The notes beneath the pieces are model-generated. The model searched no databases and was not told the origin of the DNA. It was given only the letters and a program-made list of their open reading frames with translations. 14,850 nucleotides of DNA from Gammaproteobacteria bacterium (GTDB lineage: Bacteria; Pseudomonadota; Gammaproteobacteria; Steroidobacterales; SZUA-146): NCBI GenBank assembly GCA_013002925.1, contig JABDLQ010000231.1:1-14850 (forward strand), given 5' to 3'. Every line of letters starts with the position of its first letter. The first letter of the stretch is position 1. Below, in pieces: positions 7,453 through 14,850 of this stretch. Both the position numbers and the translations under genes were made by a program.

Positions 7453-8473
7453 AGGTTCTCGGTACACAATAATAGTCGATCAGGGGTACCAGCATATTCA
7501 TCAGCAGCACGGCAAACGCGACGCCATCAGGATAGCTGCCCCAGGTACGGATGATATAGATTAGCAAACCAATTCCTGCCGCGTATATTAACCGGCCTTG
7601 ATTGCTGGTGGCGGCGGAGACCGGGTCGGTAGCAATAAAAAACGCGCCGGCCATCGCGCTGCCGCTGAACAGATGAAACCACGGAGAACTGAAGCTGTCC
7701 GGATCGGCCAGGCGAAACACCATCGCGATCAAAAACAACGCACCCAGCAGGGCCACCGGGATGTGCCAGCTGATGATTTTTCGAAACAGCAGCCAGATAC
7801 CACCGGCGGCGACCGCCAGATTGATGATAATCCAGTGGTTTGCGCCTGCACCGGATAACGTCGATCCGGCAATGATTTCACTGAGCATTTCTCCGTTGGT
7901 GAGGCCCGTCTGCACGCGATCGAGCGGGGTGGCGCCGGTGATCTGGTCCCATGTCAGCGTCTCAGGCAGAGTCCCTGTCAATGTTGTCGTCAGCGTTTGA
8001 TACCAGGTCAATGGCGCGGTGCTCGCCATACCCGCACCAGGGGCGGTCCACAGCGCCAGTTCTGCGGGAAAGCTGACAAGCACTACGGCATAACCTGCCA
8101 TGGCGGGGTTAAAAATATTGGAGCCGAGGCCGCCATACAGATGTTTGGCCACGATAATGGCAAACAGTGTAGCGCTCGCCGTAACCCACCATGGGGTCAG
8201 CGGTGGTAAAGCAAACGCCAGCAGAACTGCGGTCAATACTGCGGTGTAATCACCGAGAAACAGCCCGACAGATTGTTTGCGCAGCCGTAGCATCAGTGCT
8301 TCACCCAGCAGGGCAAATGTGATGGCGATGACCGTGTTAAATATCAGGCCGGGACCAAAAAACCAGGTGTGCAACAGGATGGCGGGCAACAGTGCCAGCA
8401 CCACTTCGCGCATCAGCGCCGCCACTGTACGGGCGCGATGTATATGCGGCGCGCCCGCCTGAATAAATTTCAT
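7439..8473 (-). CDS. rsxD: Electron transport complex subunit RsxD/RnfD (covalent FMN)
   Basis: This 344-residue membrane subunit, homologous to NqrB, has about nine to ten helices and carries a covalently bound FMN. The attachment motif is TGATPLD at residues 179-185; Thr182 corresponds to Thr187 of E. coli RsxD. Other family landmarks are the N-terminal amphipathic stretch ending in MREVVLALLP, GDYTAVLTAVLLAFALPP, HLYGGLGSNIFNPAMAGYA, and the C-terminal DPVSAATSNQGRLIYAAGIG and SYPDGVAFAVLLMNMLVP segments. The ATG at 8473 overlaps the rsxC stop in ATGA. A good ribosome site (GAGGA, 9 bases upstream) lies in the end of rsxC, so this gene may also initiate on its own. Confidence 0.97.
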   Translation of the reverse strand: MKFIQAGAPHIHRARTVAALMREVVLALLPAILLHTWFFGPGLIFNTVIAITFALLGEALMLRLRKQSVGLFLGDYTAVLTAVLLAFALPPLTPWWVTASATLFAIIVAKHLYGGLGSNIFNPAMAGYAVVLVSFPAELALWTAPGAGMASTAPLTWYQTLTTTLTGTLPETLTWDQITGATPLDRVQTGLTNGEMLSEIIAGSTLSGAGANHWIIINLAVAAGGIWLLFRKIISWHIPVALLGALFLIAMVFRLADPDSFSSPWFHLFSGSAMAGAFFIATDPVSAATSNQGRLIYAAGIGLLIYIIRTWGSYPDGVAFAVLLMNMLVPLIDYYCVPRTYGHR

Positions 8474-10020
8474 GAAGATGGATCCTCATCCATCCGTTGT
8501 TTTTTCTGGCGTGCGCGGGCCACGGCTTCTGCAATAGCCTGCTGCTTGTCACTTTGCTCACGGACCGCCTGACGGTGACGTTCCCGTCGTGCCTGGCGCT
8601 GCGCCTGCAGTTTCTCCAGGCGCAGTTCGCGGTTTTCGTAGCGCGTGCGAGCAATTCCTGCACGCAGGTGTTGAGCGTCGCGCGACCACAACTGGTCTTT
8701 AGCGTAACGAAAATAGTCGGTCAGTGGCAGATTGCTGGGGCACACGTAATCGCAACACCCGCACTCTATGCAGTCAGCAACATGCAGCCGCTGAAGATCA
8801 TCAAGACGCTCACCTCGCGCGTGCCAGTAAAGTTGTTGGGGCAGTAAATTGGCTGGACATACTGTGGCGCAGTCGCCGCATCGGATACACGGCATCACCG
8901 GATGGTTGCTACGGCTTTCGTGTTCGGGCAGCACCAGTATGCAATTGGTGGATTTATCGACGGGCACGTCATCCTGCGCGACTGTAAAACCCATCATGAC
9001 CCCACCGACGATAATGCGTGCATCGGACACCACATAACCCCCGCAATGGTCAATGAGATGGCGAACCCCGGTACCCATCGGCACACGCAGGTTGCACGGC
9101 GTGGCGATGCCATTACCGCAGACGGTCACAATCCGTGACGTGAGCGCGTGTCCGTTGATAAACGCGTCGTCGATGGCGAACGCGGTTGCGACGTTGTGGC
9201 ACAGATAGCCGATATCTATCGGTAGCCCGCCGCTTGGGACCTCAGTGCCCGAAATGACCTGAATCAGTTGTCGTTCGCCACCCTCCGGGTAACGGGTCGG
9301 CACCCGACACAATTGCAGGCGCTCATCGGCAGCGTCGGCAAGTGCTGCGCTGAAGGAGTTGTGTGCCGCCTGTTTGTCATCTTCGATGGCGATAACAGCG
9401 ATATTTATTTGCAGAATATGCAACATGATCTGAATGCCGCGGACGATTTCAGGCGCATGTTCACGCATCAGTGCCTCGTCGCAACTGATCGCAGGATCGC
9501 ATTCCGCTCCATTGATGACCAATGTATGCAGCGTCTGATCAGCTTCTGCTGCAAGTTTCAGGGCGGTTGGAAAAACAGCGCCGCCAAGACCGACGATGCC
9601 GGCTTCAGCCACCTGTTGTCTTAGCATATTCGGATCGGCGAGCCGGTAATCATGGCTGATTCGAAATGCCGTATCATGCTGTTGCTCTGGCGTGCTGATA
9701 ATCTGGACGCACATTTCGGACAGTCCGCCGGGATGCACAATGGGGCGCCGACAAACCTGCCCCACTGTGCCGGTCACACTGGCATGGACGTTGGCACTGA
9801 ACGTGCCGTTGGCGCGCCCGATCAGTTCGCCGGTGCGAACTTTCTGTCCCGGGTTTACACAGGGAACGGCAGCGAGTCCGCAATGCTGGTGCATAGAGAC
9901 CCAGACTTCCGGTGGTGTCGGCAGCTGCGTGACAGGCTCAGACAACGCTGCAGCTTTCATGGAGTCCAGGGACAGCCCTCCGGAAAAAGGGTGGAGCTGC
10001 CGGGGTAATGTATCAATCAT
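8470..10020 (-). CDS. rsxC: Electron transport complex subunit RsxC/RnfC (NADH, FMN, 2x[4Fe-4S])
   Basis: This peripheral, membrane-associated subunit is thought to exchange electrons with NADH. From the chosen ATG it has 516 residues. The N-terminal Rnf barrel region begins with LHPFSGGLSL. The nucleotide/FMN-binding part, related to NuoF and NqrF-type folds, contains GIVGLGGAVFPTALKL and INGAECDPAISCDEALM. Two ferredoxin-type motifs follow: Cys378, 381, 384, 388 and Cys417, 420, 423, 427. The last 70 residues are highly charged and Gln/Arg/Ala-rich, likely a helical tail; this replaces the long repeat tail of E. coli RsxC and gives a size close to Rhodobacter RnfC. The ATG at 10020 is favoured over the TTG at 10026 and overlaps the rsxB stop by 8 bases (ATGATTGA). 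Confidence 0.96.
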   Translation of the reverse strand: MIDTLPRQLHPFSGGLSLDSMKAAALSEPVTQLPTPPEVWVSMHQHCGLAAVPCVNPGQKVRTGELIGRANGTFSANVHASVTGTVGQVCRRPIVHPGGLSEMCVQIISTPEQQHDTAFRISHDYRLADPNMLRQQVAEAGIVGLGGAVFPTALKLAAEADQTLHTLVINGAECDPAISCDEALMREHAPEIVRGIQIMLHILQINIAVIAIEDDKQAAHNSFSAALADAADERLQLCRVPTRYPEGGERQLIQVISGTEVPSGGLPIDIGYLCHNVATAFAIDDAFINGHALTSRIVTVCGNGIATPCNLRVPMGTGVRHLIDHCGGYVVSDARIIVGGVMMGFTVAQDDVPVDKSTNCILVLPEHESRSNHPVMPCIRCGDCATVCPANLLPQQLYWHARGERLDDLQRLHVADCIECGCCDYVCPSNLPLTDYFRYAKDQLWSRDAQHLRAGIARTRYENRELRLEKLQAQRQARRERHRQAVREQSDKQQAIAEAVARARQKKQRMDEDPSS

Positions 10021-10561
10021 GGGCAATCACTTCCGGTCTGGCGCGGCGATACCTGGCAATCGATGGCTGCAGGTCGAGCATATCGATGCAGTCTACCGGG
10101 CACGGCTCGACACACAGCGCACAGCCGGTGCACTCTGACGCTATCACCGTGTGCATCTTTTTGGGCGCGCCGACAATTGCATCGACCGGACACGCAAGAA
10201 TACATTTTTTGCAGCCAATACATATAGCCTCATGAATAAAGGCGACCTGCGGTTCAGCGATGGACCCGTTGTCGGGGTTCAGTGGTTTGCTATGCCGTCC
10301 CAGCAGTTGTGCCAGTTGTACAATCGTCGTCGTCCCTCCCGGTGGACACTGATTGATGTCGGCCTCTCCGGCCGCCAGCGCTTCTGCATAGGGACGGCAA
10401 CCGGGATAATTGCACTGGCCACATTGCGTTTGTGGTAGCAGGGCATTGATTTGCTCAACCACGGTAAACTTCGTATCACGGTCCAGGCGGCGTGCTACGA
10501 CACTGAGAATGATCGCGAGCACCAGCGCGATACCGCCCAGGACTGCGATTGCTGCGGTCAT
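10013..10561 (-). CDS. rsxB: Electron transport complex subunit RsxB/RnfB (iron-sulfur)
   Basis: RsxB relays electrons, probably to or from ferredoxin, between the soluble partners and the membrane part. It has 182 residues. A single N-terminal membrane anchor spans about 4-24. An Fe-S domain of the CxxCx4Cx16C type follows, with Cys47, 50, 55 and 72 in QCGQCNYPGCRPYAEA. Two ferredoxin-type [4Fe-4S] motifs come next: Cys114, 117, 120, 124 and Cys144, 147, 150, 154. All twelve cysteines are intact, so three clusters are expected. The ATG at 10561 begins 2 bases after the rsxA stop and has no clear ribosome site, which suggests coupling to rsxA translation. Confidence 0.97.
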   Translation of the reverse strand: MTAAIAVLGGIALVLAIILSVVARRLDRDTKFTVVEQINALLPQTQCGQCNYPGCRPYAEALAAGEADINQCPPGGTTTIVQLAQLLGRHSKPLNPDNGSIAEPQVAFIHEAICIGCKKCILACPVDAIVGAPKKMHTVIASECTGCALCVEPCPVDCIDMLDLQPSIARYRRARPEVIAHD

Positions 10562-10563
10562 GA

Positions 10564-11145
10564 CTAGCTGCGGACCAGGCCGGCAAAACCAATGAATGCC
10601 AGCGCCATGATGCCGGCACTGATCAAACCGATGGCAGCACCGCGAAACGGGGTCGGAATATCAGCAATTTCGAGGCGCTCACGCTGGGAAGCCAGTGCCA
10701 CGAGCACCAGCGAGAAACCCATTGCGGCACCAAACCCGTACAGCAGGGATTCGAATAAACCATGCTGTTTCTGCGTATTGAGCAGCGCAACGCCGAGCAC
10801 GGCGCAGTTTGTAGTGATCAGTGGTAGAAAAATGCCCAGCACCCGGTGCAGCATCGGTGCGATCGAGCGCACCAGCATTTCGGTAAATTGCACGACCGCC
10901 GCAATGACCATGATGAACGCGATGATGCGCAGATAGCCCAGCTCAAACGGCACCAGCAACAGGCGATTGACAATCCAGCTCAGGCCGGAGGCCAGCGTCA
11001 GAACAAACACGGTGGCAAAACACATGCCGATGGTCCCTTCGAGGCGTTTGGTCACTCCCATGAAAGGGCACAAACCCAGGAACTGGACGAGTACGAAGTT
11101 ATTGACCAGCACCGTGGCAAGTATGATTGCAAACCACTCACCCAT
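10564..11145 (-). CDS. rsxA: Electron transport complex subunit RsxA/RnfA
   Basis: This 193-residue membrane subunit has six helices, is homologous to NqrE, and pairs with RsxE. The conserved N-terminal block is TVLVNNFVLVQFLGLCPFMGV, and the second is LGIFLPLITTNCAVLGVALL. Their cysteines (26 and 114) are the expected ligands of the membrane-embedded cluster shared with RsxE. I chose the ATG at 11145 because the protein then has the same length and N-terminal register as E. coli RsxA. A GTG at 11154 would add three residues (in-frame) and cannot be fully ruled out; neither has a strong ribosome site. It starts 20 bases after the metG stop and is the first gene of the rsx operon. Confidence 0.96.
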   Translation of the reverse strand: MGEWFAIILATVLVNNFVLVQFLGLCPFMGVTKRLEGTIGMCFATVFVLTLASGLSWIVNRLLLVPFELGYLRIIAFIMVIAAVVQFTEMLVRSIAPMLHRVLGIFLPLITTNCAVLGVALLNTQKQHGLFESLLYGFGAAMGFSLVLVALASQRERLEIADIPTPFRGAAIGLISAGIMALAFIGFAGLVRS

Positions 11146-11165
11146 CCGCGTCACCGTGCATCGAT

Positions 11166-13178
11166 TCAGGTCACGCGCAAACCAGGTGTTGCACCAGTGT
11201 CCGGGCTCAAAATAAACACTCCGGCACCATCACTGGCGGCCAGTACCATGCCCTCGGAGACGCCAAACCGCATTTTACGTGGCTCCAGGTTTGCCACCAT
11301 GACGGTCAGTTTGCCGGTAAGATCCGCTGGTGCATAAGAGCTTTTGATGCCGGCGAATACCGTCCGCGTCTGATCGCCGGTATCAAGGGTAAGGCGTAAC
11401 AGTTTATCTGCGCCGTCAACGGCTTCTGCCTTGGTAATTAACGCGACTCGCAGGTCAATTTTTTTAAACTCGTCGATCGTGATGCAGTTGCCATCACCAG
11501 CATTAGCTTTGAGCCCATCCGCAGGAACAGCAGCCGCTCGCTCCTCGTCGAGCATCGCATTGACCTGTTTGACGTCGATGCGAGATTTCAGTGGTTTGTA
11601 CGGGTTGATCTGATGATCAAGAAGCGCCGTGGTGCAATCGCTCCAGTCAGTGATTTTACAGTTCAGAAACTGTTCTGCCTGTTCTGCCAGGGCAGGGAGC
11701 ACAGGTTTGAGATATACGAGCAGTGTACGAAACAGGTTCAGACCCTGGCTACATACCAGGTGAGCTTCGGTTTGCTGTGAGCTGTCCTTGATCAGTTTCC
11801 AGGGTTTATGGGAGTCAATGTACTGATTGGCCCGATCAGCAAGTTCCATGATAGTGCGCGCAGCCTCCGCAAAACGGCGCTCCTCGTAGGCAGTGGCGAT
11901 TTCGGCGCCCGCCGCACCGAACTCATCGAACAGTTCACGATCGTGCAGTGCACCGGCCAACCTGCCGTCAAAGTTCCTGGTAATAAACCCGGCACAGCGA
12001 CTGGCGATGTTTACAAACTTGTTGACCAGGTCGGCATTCACGCGGGCCACAAAATCATCCGGGCTGAAGTCCAGATCATCAATGCCCGGACCCAGCTTTG
12101 CAAAAAAATAGTAGCGTAAGGCTTCGGGGTCCAGGTGATTGAGATAGGTGCGCGCGTTGATCAGCTCACCTTTGCTTTTGGACATTTTGCGCTTGTTGAG
12201 CGTCAGATGACCGTGCGCAAATATCTGGCTGGGAGTGCGATAGCCTGAGCCCATCAGTACCGCGGGCCAGAACAGCGAATGGAAGTAAATAATATCTTTG
12301 CCAATAAAGTGGTAGACAAACGCATCGCTACCGGGTTTCCAGTATTCGTCAAAATCGAGATCATGCTCCCGACAATACTTCAGGAATGCAGCCATGTAGC
12401 CGATGGGAGCATCCATCCACACATAAAAATACTTGTCCTTTGTGCCGGGGATCCGAAAGCCAAAGTACGGTGCATCCCTGGAAATATCCCAGTCTTTGAG
12501 CCCCTCTTTGAACCATTCCTGCAATTTGGTGTACAGCGGATTCTTGTCCGCATTTTTCAGGAGTAGTTTTTTTAACGCGTTTTCAAAAGCCGGTAGCGTG
12601 AAGAACAGATGTTCAGACTCTTTGGCAATTGGCGGCGCTCCCGACACGCTCGAGATCGGGTCGATCAGATCCAGTGGATCATAAGTCGCGCTGCAGTTAT
12701 CGCAATTGTCGCCGTACTGATCGGGTGTTTTGCACGAAGGGCAGGTACCGGTTACGTAGCGATCCGGTAAGAACATATGCTGTTCCGGGTCGTATGCCTG
12801 GGTGATCGTGCGGCGTGCGATAAACCCCTGTTCATCCAGCCGGCTAAAAATCGCTTCAACCAGCTCGCGATTCTCGGTGGAATGCGTGCTATGGAAGACA
12901 TCAAAATTGACGAGAAAATCTGCAAAGTCCCGTTGTTGGGATTCGCTGACATTGGCGACGAGTACTTCGGGATCGATGTTCTCACTGTCGGCGCGCAGCA
13001 TGATCGCGGTGCCATGTGCGTCGCTGGCGCACACGTAAATACAATGGTGACCAATGAGCCGCTGAAAACGGACCCAGATGTCGGTTTGAATGTACTCAAC
13101 CAGATGCCCGATGTGGATCGGTCCGTTGGCATAGGGTAGCGCCGCGGAGACGAGTATTTTTCGTTGTGGTTCAGACAT
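11166..13178 (-). CDS. metG: Methionyl-tRNA synthetase with C-terminal tRNA-binding domain
   Basis: MetRS charges tRNA(Met), including the initiator, with methionine. The protein has 670 residues, close to E. coli MetG (677). The catalytic signatures are PYANGPIHIGH (HIGH at 22-25) and KMSKS at 331-335. The zinc knuckle has Cys146, 149, 159 and 162, placing it in the MetG1 (E. coli) type. The anticodon-binding helical domain follows (about 390-540), then a linker. A Trbp111/EMAPII-like domain from about residue 568 (IDEFKKIDLRVALITKAEAV to the end, with ANLEPRKMRFGVSEGMVLAA) promotes dimerisation and tRNA binding. The ATG at 13178 fits the family N-terminus; its ribosome site is weak. A promoter and leader hairpin lie upstream. 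The rsx operon follows with no terminator between. Confidence 0.98.
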   Translation of the reverse strand: MSEPQRKILVSAALPYANGPIHIGHLVEYIQTDIWVRFQRLIGHHCIYVCASDAHGTAIMLRADSENIDPEVLVANVSESQQRDFADFLVNFDVFHSTHSTENRELVEAIFSRLDEQGFIARRTITQAYDPEQHMFLPDRYVTGTCPSCKTPDQYGDNCDNCSATYDPLDLIDPISSVSGAPPIAKESEHLFFTLPAFENALKKLLLKNADKNPLYTKLQEWFKEGLKDWDISRDAPYFGFRIPGTKDKYFYVWMDAPIGYMAAFLKYCREHDLDFDEYWKPGSDAFVYHFIGKDIIYFHSLFWPAVLMGSGYRTPSQIFAHGHLTLNKRKMSKSKGELINARTYLNHLDPEALRYYFFAKLGPGIDDLDFSPDDFVARVNADLVNKFVNIASRCAGFITRNFDGRLAGALHDRELFDEFGAAGAEIATAYEERRFAEAARTIMELADRANQYIDSHKPWKLIKDSSQQTEAHLVCSQGLNLFRTLLVYLKPVLPALAEQAEQFLNCKITDWSDCTTALLDHQINPYKPLKSRIDVKQVNAMLDEERAAAVPADGLKANAGDGNCITIDEFKKIDLRVALITKAEAVDGADKLLRLTLDTGDQTRTVFAGIKSSYAPADLTGKLTVMVANLEPRKMRFGVSEGMVLAASDGAGVFILSPDTGATPGLRVT

Positions 13179-13203
13179 GCGTGCTCAGGTTCAGAAGTTC
13201 TGT

Positions 13204-13222
13204 GCGCTGTTGTAGACAGCGC
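13204..13222 (-). promoter_or_regulatory. Stem-loop in the metG leader
   Basis: GCGCTGT (13204-13210) pairs perfectly with ACAGCGC (13216-13222) around a 5-base loop. If transcription starts from the -10 at 13234-13239, this 7-bp stem lies within a few bases of the mRNA 5' end and about 25 bases before the metG ATG. A second dyad, CAGAAGTTCTG (13192-13202), sits between it and the start codon. There is no T-run, so it is not a terminator. It could stabilise the 5' end or be an operator. Confidence 0.45.
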
Positions 13223-13233
13223 TTAACGCCGTC

Positions 13234-13242
13234 ATTATGCCA
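13234..13242 (-). promoter_or_regulatory. Candidate extended -10 promoter for metG-rsx
   Basis: On the minus strand the sequence TGGCATAAT is an extended -10 (TGn followed by CATAAT, five of six matches to TATAAT). It lies 55 bases before the metG start. No good -35 is found at 16-18 bases, which extended -10 promoters can tolerate. It is the best sigma-70-like site in this 100-base gap. Confidence 0.45.
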
Positions 13243-13278
13243 CAGTGAAGCCGCCCTGGTGTCCGGTATTTTTTGGGG

Positions 13279-14349
13279 TTAGATATCTGCGCCTTCTGGC
13301 GCATAGTCTTTGAACGAAGATTTGTGATTGGCTTTCAGATAGGCCACCTCACCGGTAATCAGGCGTTTCTGGACCAGGCGCTTGAGTGCATTATCCATGG
13401 TTTCCATACCCGCCTGGGCCGCACCCTGCATAGCAGTTTCAATTTGATCGATCTTACCCTGACGTATCAGGTTGCCGATGGCATTGGTGTTTACCATGAT
13501 CTCCATGGCGGCAACGCGTCCCTTGTTGTCGCTGCGCTTGAGGAGCTGTTGCGCGATGACCCCGCGCAACGACGTAGAGAGCATGGAGCGGATGTGTCCC
13601 TGCTTGTCCGCCGGAAAAGTATTGATGATGCGATCCACGGTCGCTGCGGCACTGTTTGTATGCAGCGTGCCCATTACCAGGATGCCGGTTTCGGCTGCCG
13701 TCACCGCGATGCTCATGGTTTCGAGGTCGCGCATTTCACCAACGAGAATGACATCCGGGTCTTCGCGCAGGGCCGATTTCAACGCTGCCGCAAAACTGGA
13801 AGTGTGCCGGCCGACTTCACGCTGACTCACCAGGCAGCCGATGCGTTTGTGCGTAAACTCGATTGGATCTTCGATAGTCAGTATATGACCTTTGCGGCTG
13901 GTATTGATTTCATTGACCATTGCCGCGAGTGTGGTTGACTTGCCTGACCCGGTTTTGCCGGTGACCAGAACCAGACCCTGTTTCTCTTTGCACAAATTGC
14001 GTATTGCCCGCGGCGCATTGAGTTTGTCGAGCGTCAGGGTTTCGCCTGGAATAGAGCGCAGTACCGCACCCAGCCCGTTGATATGGCGAAACACGTTGAC
14101 GCGAAAACGCGCCTCTTCGCCCATCGCGTATGCAAAGTCAGCGCCATCTTTGGCGGCCAGCTGCTCGCGTGCTTCGGGTGTCATTATTTCCTGGATCATT
14201 TTGTCAGCCTGCTCACTGGCCAGGCTGGTTTCCGCAATTGCCGTTAAATCCCCGTACTGACGCATGCGCGGCGGATCTCCGGCCAGAACATGGAGGTCCG
14301 AAGCACCGCCCTCAATCGCATGTCGCAGCAAAGTATCGATTTCGGCCAT
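13279..14349 (-). CDS. pilT: PilT-like type IV pilus retraction ATPase
   Basis: This is a hexameric cytoplasmic ATPase of the secretion-ATPase superfamily that powers retraction of type IV pili (twitching, DNA uptake). At 356 residues it is close to PilT (about 344). Features in order: the PilT N-terminal domain with GASDLHVLAGDPPRMR (15-30), Walker A GKTGSGKST (131-139), the Asp box ILTIEDPIEF (156-165), Walker B ILVGEMRD with Glu205, and the His box GTLHT with His230. The AIRNLIRE motif important for retraction appears as AIGNLIRQ. GEMRD rather than the GEVRT of Pseudomonas PilU places it in the PilT branch, though it is divergent, so the gene symbol is tentative. It begins 6 bases after a second PilT-like gene, and the two should be co-transcribed. 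I see no terminator between it and metG. Confidence 0.9.
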   Translation of the reverse strand: MAEIDTLLRHAIEGGASDLHVLAGDPPRMRQYGDLTAIAETSLASEQADKMIQEIMTPEAREQLAAKDGADFAYAMGEEARFRVNVFRHINGLGAVLRSIPGETLTLDKLNAPRAIRNLCKEKQGLVLVTGKTGSGKSTTLAAMVNEINTSRKGHILTIEDPIEFTHKRIGCLVSQREVGRHTSSFAAALKSALREDPDVILVGEMRDLETMSIAVTAAETGILVMGTLHTNSAAATVDRIINTFPADKQGHIRSMLSTSLRGVIAQQLLKRSDNKGRVAAMEIMVNTNAIGNLIRQGKIDQIETAMQGAAQAGMETMDNALKRLVQKRLITGEVAYLKANHKSSFKDYAPEGADI

Positions 14350-14355
14350 AAAGCG

Positions 14356-14850
14356 CTATACGTCCTGTAGCTGAATTTTTGGCAAAATCGCCGTATCTGT
14401 GACAAACCGTTCGAACTTGCTTTTGTCTTCGGCGTACAGGTACGCGTCGTTGGGATTGATCAATTTGGAGGTCACCGCCTCAATCAGCGCCTGATCCATC
14501 AACTGCATGCCGACATGACGACCGGTTTGTACCTGTGACGGAATCTGATGTGTCTGGTCATTGGCAATGAGTTTGGCGATTGCGCGAGTCATCACCATAA
14601 TTTCAAGTACCGCTTTGCGACCCTTGTTGTCTGGTGTCTTGACCAGAATTTGTGAGACCACTGCCTGCAGGCTTTGCGCCAGGAAACTCTTGGCCTGTTC
14701 ACGTTCATCCGACGGCAGCGCATCCAGTATGCGATCGATCGATTTGACAGCTCCTGTCGTATGCATGGTGCCCAGCACCAGGTGACCGGTTTCGGCAGCG
14801 GTCATCGCCAGCGATATGGTCTCGGCATCACGCATTTCACCGACCAGAAT
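14356..14850 (-). CDS. Second PilT-like ATPase, 5' partial
   Basis: Only the C-terminal part is in the window; the reading frame stays open to the right edge. The visible protein starts inside Walker B (ILVGEMRDAET), followed by the His box AAETGHLVLGTMHTT and the arginine-rich SIDRILDALPSDEREQAKSFLAQSLQAVVSQIL segment typical of PilT-family ATPases. It ends with VGMQLMDQALIEAV and DAYLYAEDKSKFERFV, a C-terminus resembling the long-tailed PilT group. The AIRNLIRE position reads AIAKLIAN. It differs clearly from its downstream neighbour, so the pair is an old duplication, not a recent one. Walker A and the N-terminal domain lie outside the window and cannot be checked. Confidence 0.88.
   Translation of the reverse strand: MLVGEMRDAETISLAMTAAETGHLVLGTMHTTGAVKSIDRILDALPSDEREQAKSFLAQSLQAVVSQILVKTPDNKGRKAVLEIMVMTRAIAKLIANDQTHQIPSQVQTGRHVGMQLMDQALIEAVTSKLINPNDAYLYAEDKSKFERFVTDTAILPKIQLQDV

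Noticed and set aside
13204..13222. Possible LexA box or T-box-like element before metG
   Set aside because: The spacing CTG-N7-CAG does not fit the LexA consensus (CTG-N10-CAG), and the leader is far too short for a T-box, which is also not expected in gammaproteobacteria.
13273..13938. 221-codon open frame on the plus strand
   Set aside because: It is antisense to the well-supported PilT-like gene, with low-complexity, His/Arg/Gly-rich composition and no family resemblance.

Overview
The window reads as a chromosomal, mostly housekeeping segment from a gammaproteobacterium with mid-range GC. The grounds are a complete rsx/rnf operon in the order ABCDGE followed directly by nth, a metG with an appended C-terminal tRNA-binding domain, close matches of Nth and Lpd to the Escherichia coli proteins at the level of residue numbering, PilT-type pilus ATPases, and a DUF692-DUF2063-DoxX cassette. 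I cannot assign a genus. I see no tRNA, rRNA, CRISPR array, insertion sequence or phage gene.

Left part (1-2747, plus strand): the 3' part of a dihydrolipoamide dehydrogenase gene (lpdA, cut by the window edge) is followed by a candidate terminator and then a concentrative nucleoside transporter of the NupC family. The transporter gene runs convergently into the next block.

Middle-left (2785-4937, minus strand): three genes read as one operon. They encode a DUF692/MNIO-family multinuclear iron enzyme (HvfB/BufB-like), its DUF2063 partner (HvfC/BufC-like) and a DoxX membrane protein. In known clusters this set modifies a small cysteine-containing DUF2282 peptide (HvfA/bufferin) linked to copper handling. 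No such precursor gene lies in the upstream gap here, so the cassette is an orphan as far as the window shows. This is the least ordinary part of the window.

Middle and right (5056-13178, minus strand): a long chain of head-to-tail genes, metG, rsxA, rsxB, rsxC, rsxD, rsxG, rsxE, nth and a DUF1841 gene. From rsxB onward the genes abut or overlap by 1 to 14 bases, which suggests translational coupling. The Rsx/Rnf complex is a membrane electron-transfer machine that links NADH and ferredoxin redox chemistry to ion movement, or in enterics to re-reduction of SoxR. Nth is an iron-sulfur DNA repair glycosylase. A plausible extended -10 promoter and a leader hairpin lie just upstream of metG.

Right edge (13279-14850, minus strand): two tandem PilT-like retraction ATPase genes 6 bases apart, the upstream one cut by the window end. 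Every stretch longer than 300 bases is occupied by a gene; the largest gaps are 1323-1463, 4938-5055 and 13179-13278.
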